Shown one piece after another: positions 41,063 through 44,166 of a stretch of 44,166 nt of DNA. Made by a program: the position numbers and the translations under genes. The stretch is from positions 1 through 44,166 of the forward strand of contig JAJDNW010000092.1 in NCBI GenBank assembly GCA_022340465.1, written 5' to 3'. Every line of letters starts with the position of its first letter. Position 1 is the first letter of the stretch. The notes below the pieces were generated by a model. That model searched no databases. It was not told where the DNA came from and saw only the letters and a program-made list of their open reading frames with translations. Origin of the DNA: Deltaproteobacteria bacterium. Lineage in GTDB: Bacteria > Desulfobacterota > Desulfobacteria > Desulfobacterales > B30-G6.

Positions 41063-42202
41063 ATGTCAGCCGATAATGAAAAAAACGAGATCTTGCTGGT
41101 CGACGATGAAGCCGACATCCGCGACGTTCTCGCCATCGCACTCGAGGATCTGGGGTATGACGTGCTTGCGGCGGTCAACGGTGAAGAGGCGCTGCGGATC
41201 TTCAAAACCCGTTCCCCCTCGCTGGTGCTGACGGACATCAAGATGCCTCACATGGACGGCATCGAACTCCTCAAGCGCATCAAACAGGAAAATCCGGAGT
41301 GCGAGGTGATTATGATCACCGGTCACGGTGACATGAACCTGGCCATCAAAAGCCTCAAGCACGAAGCCACCGATTTCATCACCAAACCCATCAATGTCGA
41401 TGCCCTGGAAATATCCCTCAAGCGTGCCGAGGATAAAATCGTTGTCAGGGAAAAACTCAAAGCCTACACGCGCAGCCTCGAGGCCCTCATCAGGGAAAAA
41501 ACAGAACTGCAGGACAATCTTTCCGCGCTGGGATTGATGATCGGCTCCATCTCGCACGGTATCAAGGGTCTCATCACCGGCCTTGACGGGGGCATCTACC
41601 TCGTCAATGCCGGCATCGAAAAAAAGGACCTGTCCCGCATCCAGGAAGGGTGGGACATCATCCTGACCATGATCGACCGGATCCGCAAACTGGCCGAGGA
41701 CATTCTGCTGCAGGCCAAGGAGCGGGAACCGGAAATGAGGCCGGTGGACCTGCCGTCTTTTGCCGGCGAAGTTGCCCAAATCATCGCGCCCAAAATGGAA
41801 AAGCACGGGATCGATTTCATCTGTGACTTCGAGGCCGATGCCGGGGCCGGCATTCTCGACGCCAGATATATCACCACGGCCCTGGTCAACATCCTGGAAA
41901 ACGCGGTCGATGCCTGTGTCAAAGACATCCGCAACAAAAACAAACGCATCACCTTCGGCCTCGAGACCGACAATCGGCATGTACGGTTCACCATTCACGA
42001 CAACGGCATCGGCATGGACCTGGAAACCAGGGAAAAAATATTCTCCCTGTTCTATTCCTCCAAAGGGCGCAAGGGTACCGGCCTGGGACTTTTCATCGCC
42101 CACAAAATCATCGGGCAGCACGACGGCGGCATCCATGTGGATTCGATGCCGGGTCAGGGGGCGAAATTTACCGTCAAGCTCCCCAGGAAACCGGCCCGGT
42201 AA
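41063..42202 (+). CDS. Receiver-histidine kinase hybrid with atypical H-box
   Basis: A 379-residue soluble protein. The receiver (about 8-125) has DD in LVDDEADI, Asp58 in VLTDIKMPHMDG, Thr in MITGHGD and Lys in ITKPINVD. The kinase half has His165 in the sequence ISHGIKGLITGLDGG, not the usual HEINNP or HELNQP. HATPase motifs are NILENAVDA, DNGIGMD and GTGLGLFIAHK. The layout resembles the protein at 19771 but the histidine box belongs to a different class. It probably receives phosphate from the heme-containing kinase next door. No DNA-binding output; targets could be receivers in the Hdr operon. Confidence 0.88.
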   Translation: MSADNEKNEILLVDDEADIRDVLAIALEDLGYDVLAAVNGEEALRIFKTRSPSLVLTDIKMPHMDGIELLKRIKQENPECEVIMITGHGDMNLAIKSLKHEATDFITKPINVDALEISLKRAEDKIVVREKLKAYTRSLEALIREKTELQDNLSALGLMIGSISHGIKGLITGLDGGIYLVNAGIEKKDLSRIQEGWDIILTMIDRIRKLAEDILLQAKEREPEMRPVDLPSFAGEVAQIIAPKMEKHGIDFICDFEADAGAGILDARYITTALVNILENAVDACVKDIRNKNKRITFGLETDNRHVRFTIHDNGIGMDLETREKIFSLFYSSKGRKGTGLGLFIAHKIIGQHDGGIHVDSMPGQGAKFTVKLPRKPAR

Positions 42203-42325
42203 GGGCTCGCGTCGTATAGAAATCCAACCCGGTTAACCGGAAATTCCTATATCGAACACCTAACCCGGATAAACCGGAAAAGACAAAGATCATTTATCAC
42301 GACTCACGACCTAACACGGGGATCG

Positions 42326-42360
42326 CCGTATACCGTGCACCCTACACCGTGTACCGTCCT
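42326..42360. repeat. Degenerate heptamer tandem array (CCGTRTA type)
   Basis: Units CCGTATA, CCGTGCA, CCCTACA, CCGTGTA, CCGTCCT at period 7, just beyond the miaA stop codon. This is the reverse-complement type of the array at 2642-2683. The preceding 42203-42325 gap has a CCGGTTAACCGG palindrome and no gene. Confidence 0.72.
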
Positions 42361-42374
42361 AGTAATTGAAACCC

Positions 42375-43319
42375 TCACCTTAGGAGAAAATCACTTACCA
42401 GCGAAGCCGCCGCTTCGGCATCATCCGGCCCCAGCCAGACAACCTCGGGATCCGCCCTGAACCAGGTCATCTGCCGCTTGGCATAGCGGCGGGTGTCGCG
42501 TTTCAATGTTCTGACCGCCTCTTCCCAAACCGCGGCGCCGCTCAGGTATTCGGCCATGTGGCGATAGCCCAGGGACCGCATGGATTTCAGATCCTTTGAA
42601 TAGCCCTTGCCGACCAGCCCCTCGACCTCCTGCAGCAGCCCCTGCCGGATCATGGCGTCCACGCGCCTGTCGATGCGCCTGTACAGGTCTGCCCTTTCCA
42701 TAAAAAGCCCGATTTTCAGCGTCCTCAGGCGCCGCCCGCTGAACTGGTGTGACCGCTGGCGCGCGGACAGCGGCGTGCGGGACGTCTCGAACACTTCCAG
42801 CGCCCTGACGATGCGGTAGGTGTCGTTTTCATGGATGCGCGCGGCGGCGGCGGGGTCGCAGCTCACCAGGCGCCGGTAAAGATGCTGCCCGCCTTTTGCC
42901 GCGGCTTCCTCTTTGAGCCGCCGCCTCACTTCGGGGTCCACTTTTACGGTCTCGAACAGACCGTGTATCAGCGACTTGATGTACAGACCCGTCCCGCCCA
43001 CCACAAACGGCAGAACGCCGCGTTGGGACAGCTCCAGAACCTTGGCATAGGCCATGCCGGCAAACATTTCCGCGTCGAAATGTTCATCCGGCTCCACCAC
43101 GTCCACCATGTGATGGGTGACGGCCGCCCGCTCCTCCGACGTGGGTTTGGCCGTCCCGATGTCCATCCGGCGGAAAAGCTGCATCGAGTCGGCGCCGATG
43201 ATCTCGCCGTGGAAGCGTTTGGCCAGGGCGATGGCAAACGAGGTCTTGCCGATGCCGGTAGGGCCGCAGATCACCACCGCCGCCGGGAGGTCGTTATTCT
43301 GAACGTTGCCATTAATCAA
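42375..43319 (-). CDS. miaA: tRNA dimethylallyltransferase
   Basis: A 314-residue enzyme that adds a dimethylallyl group to A37 of tRNAs reading U-starting codons. Signatures are the P-loop CGPTGIGKTSFAIAL, IIGADSMQLFRRMDIGTAKP, HHMVDVVEPDEHF, FVVGGTGLYIKSLIHG, NDTYRIVRALEVFE and RYAKRQMTWFR. Length is normal. The start shown is a TTG at 43319; the P-loop is only 15 residues further, so the true start cannot be far away. No strong ribosome binding site is visible, and a small upstream open frame overlaps this start. There are no hfq or mutL neighbours. Confidence 0.95.
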   Translation of the reverse strand: MINGNVQNNDLPAAVVICGPTGIGKTSFAIALAKRFHGEIIGADSMQLFRRMDIGTAKPTSEERAAVTHHMVDVVEPDEHFDAEMFAGMAYAKVLELSQRGVLPFVVGGTGLYIKSLIHGLFETVKVDPEVRRRLKEEAAAKGGQHLYRRLVSCDPAAAARIHENDTYRIVRALEVFETSRTPLSARQRSHQFSGRRLRTLKIGLFMERADLYRRIDRRVDAMIRQGLLQEVEGLVGKGYSKDLKSMRSLGYRHMAEYLSGAAVWEEAVRTLKRDTRRYAKRQMTWFRADPEVVWLGPDDAEAAASLVSDFLLR

Positions 43320-43476
43320 TCAAAGTAACCCGTAAACCCAAGAATGCGTTTGTTGCCGCCCTGAAAATATCGGAGGCGGCAATGGACGCTATTCGGAATA
43401 TTTGTCCGGCGGCCACTCCAAAATCCCATATGACATTCCGCGCCGGGTTGCCAGCATAAAATTTCTGGCTCTTCAT
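43312..43476 (-). CDS. Candidate small protein overlapping the miaA start
   Basis: A 54-residue frame beginning MKSQKFYAGNPARNV and ending shortly inside miaA. It contains a repeated peptide pattern, AAGQIFRIA then AASDIFRAAT, which reflects inverted repeats in the DNA (TTGCCGCC at 43353-43360 with GGCGGCAA at 43375-43382). It has no good ribosome binding site. It could be a leader that couples translation to miaA, or a chance frame over a repeat. The rest of the 43477-43831 gap holds only the promoter below. Confidence 0.25.
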   Translation of the reverse strand: MKSQKFYAGNPARNVIWDFGVAAGQIFRIASIAASDIFRAATNAFLGLRVTLID

Positions 43477-43714
43477 GAATCTAAATTGTATCACACGGCC
43501 GCGGGAAGTTGAGCCGGTTTTCATTTTTTTCACCGCAAATATACAATGATAAGAGGCGGGGAAGCTTGGCGACCGTAGTGCCAGGATGCTGGTAAATCCG
43601 GAGCCATAATGCTTCCATTTCATACTAAATTTATCTGAAAAATCATTATTTTAATAATTCTTAGACCTTAAACCCGAAAGCAATGCATCCCCCCTCATTT
43701 CCCGTCAAATTTCA

Positions 43715-43743
43715 TTGACAAGCATAGGTCCACCATATAGATA
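43715..43743 (+). promoter_or_regulatory. Putative sigma-70 promoter of the selenoprotein HdrA gene
   Basis: A perfect TTGACA (43715-43720) is followed 17 nt later by TAGATA (43738-43743), or 15 nt later by TATAGA. It is 90 nt upstream of the start codon. No sigma-54 match with correct spacing is present here, unlike the other Hdr operon. Confidence 0.45.
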
Positions 43744-43831
43744 AATTTCTTGGCCCTTTTTTCAGCATATTGGCAAATGCGAATCATATCATCTGTTTGG
43801 CTCTATTAAATTTTTGACCGGGAGATACACA

Positions 43832-44166
43832 ATGGCAAAAGATGTAATCGGTTCGGTACTGGTAGTCGGCGGCGGCATCGCCGGAATGCAGTCCGCGCTT
43901 GATCTGGCAAATTCCGGCTACTACGTACATCTTCTCGAAAAGTCGCCCGCCATCGGCGGCGTGATGAGTGAACTGGACAAGACCTTTCCAACCAACGACT
44001 GCGCGATGTGAATTATTTCACCTGTACTGGTCGAGGTCGGCCGGCATCTGAACATCAACCTGATCACCAACTCCGAAATAGAAAAAATCGAGGGTTCCGC
44101 GGGCAATTTCAAGGCCTTCATCAACTCGAAGCCCCGCTACATCAATCCCGACGCCTGCACCTCCTG
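43832..44166 (+). CDS. hdrA: HdrA-like selenoprotein (partial, runs off window; UGA-encoded Sec60)
   Basis: The frame starts at ATG 43832 with GGGAG 7 nt upstream. The FAD loop [18 protein letters not shown] is followed by [24 protein letters not shown], then an in-frame TGA at 44009-44011. Beyond it the same frame continues to the window end with [22 protein letters not shown]...[12 protein letters not shown], which is clearly HdrA. The TGA is at the second Cys of the HdrA-specific Cys pair (DCAAC 191-195 and HCGMC 56-59 in the two other HdrA proteins here). Selenocysteine is known at this site in some HdrA proteins. Ordinary gene calling would stop at residue 59. At least 111 residues are visible and several hundred more are expected. 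It probably heads a second Hdr or Qmo-like operon. Confidence 0.93.
44009..44040 (+). promoter_or_regulatory. Bacterial SECIS-like hairpin after in-frame UGA
   Basis: Downstream of the UGA (44009-44011) ACCT (44020-44023) can pair with AGGT (44034-44037). An alternative extended stem uses CC (44021-44022) with GG (44039-44040) and CU with AG around a GGUCG loop (44029-44033). The loop starts 18 nt after the UGA and contains GGU, as expected for SelB recognition elements. The exact fold needs computation. Confidence 0.55.

Noticed and set aside
43750-43800. TTGGC and TGGC words resembling a sigma-54 site upstream of the selenoprotein HdrA gene
   Set aside because: None has GC at the required 10-nt distance from GG. 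A TTGACA promoter fits better.
44009-44011. The TGA as a genuine stop giving a pseudogene or truncated HdrA
   Set aside because: The frame continues with HdrA sequence at once and the TGA sits at a position where Sec is known in the family, so selenocysteine is far more likely than decay.
1-44166. CRISPR arrays, insertion sequences, prophage genes, rRNA genes or an origin of replication
   Set aside because: No array of identical repeats with spacers, no transposase or integrase, no phage structural genes and no rRNA sequence were seen. The period-7 arrays lack spacers and are too short to be CRISPR.

Overview
The window looks like a chromosomal segment of a strictly anaerobic, sulfate-reducing or syntrophic deltaproteobacterium (Desulfobacterota, most like Desulfobacterales). 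This is inferred from gene content: a large heterodisulfide-reductase-like (Hdr) operon with an MvhD-like subunit, an HdrA that needs selenocysteine, many NtrC-type (sigma-54) regulators and PAS kinases, and a periplasmic kinase sensor domain carrying c-type heme motifs. No 16S rRNA gene or other direct taxonomic marker is present.

Layout. (1) 1-19.7 kb is mostly housekeeping. A minus-strand block holds a DnaJC28-like protein, a SHOCT membrane protein, ddl, purE, tsaC and tRNA-Leu(CAA). A PurD-like ATP-grasp enzyme, several small unknown genes, a flavodoxin-fold reductase and a HAD protein follow on the plus strand. Next come a winged-helix regulator with its membrane partner, tRNA-Met, a long acidic zinc-ribbon/DUF3426 membrane protein, a CbpA-type DnaJ, mnmG, a YhcC-type radical SAM protein and an SH3/AMIN envelope protein. 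(2) 19.8-26.3 kb is a plus-strand signalling operon: a receiver-kinase hybrid, a PAS-AAA+-Fis enhancer-binding protein, a histidine kinase with an N-terminal Rossmann domain, an NtrC-type response regulator and an archaemetzincin. The last four overlap by 4 nt each and end at a terminator. (3) A minus-strand gene encodes a GcvH-like protein without the lipoyl lysine. A roughly 600-bp AT-rich control region follows, holding a good sigma-54 promoter match and upstream dyads. (4) 27.9-38.6 kb is the electron-transfer operon: a receiver lacking the phospho-Asp, HdrA with an inserted GltD/NfnB-like module, MvhD, an FdhB/FrhB-like subunit, a tandem HdrA with an intact CheY-like receiver inserted in it, HdrC and HdrB. 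(5) 38.6-42.2 kb holds a membrane histidine kinase with CXXCH and CX3CH motifs in its periplasmic domain and a second receiver-kinase hybrid. (6) miaA lies on the minus strand, and the window ends inside another HdrA whose reading frame continues through an in-frame UGA that is almost certainly selenocysteine.

How the parts may work together (inference). Kinases with plausible redox inputs (heme c, Rossmann dinucleotide fold, Cys-rich PAS) flank the Hdr operon. The operon appears to have a sigma-54 promoter that the neighbouring enhancer-binding proteins could drive. One of its own catalytic subunits carries a phosphorylatable receiver. This suggests a flavin-based electron-bifurcating or confurcating complex controlled both at transcription and directly by phosphorylation of the enzyme.

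A second layer is a family of short, degenerate, period-7 tandem repeats scattered in intergenic gaps (2642, 15424, 18780, 40966, 42326), two sequence types of which recur across the window.
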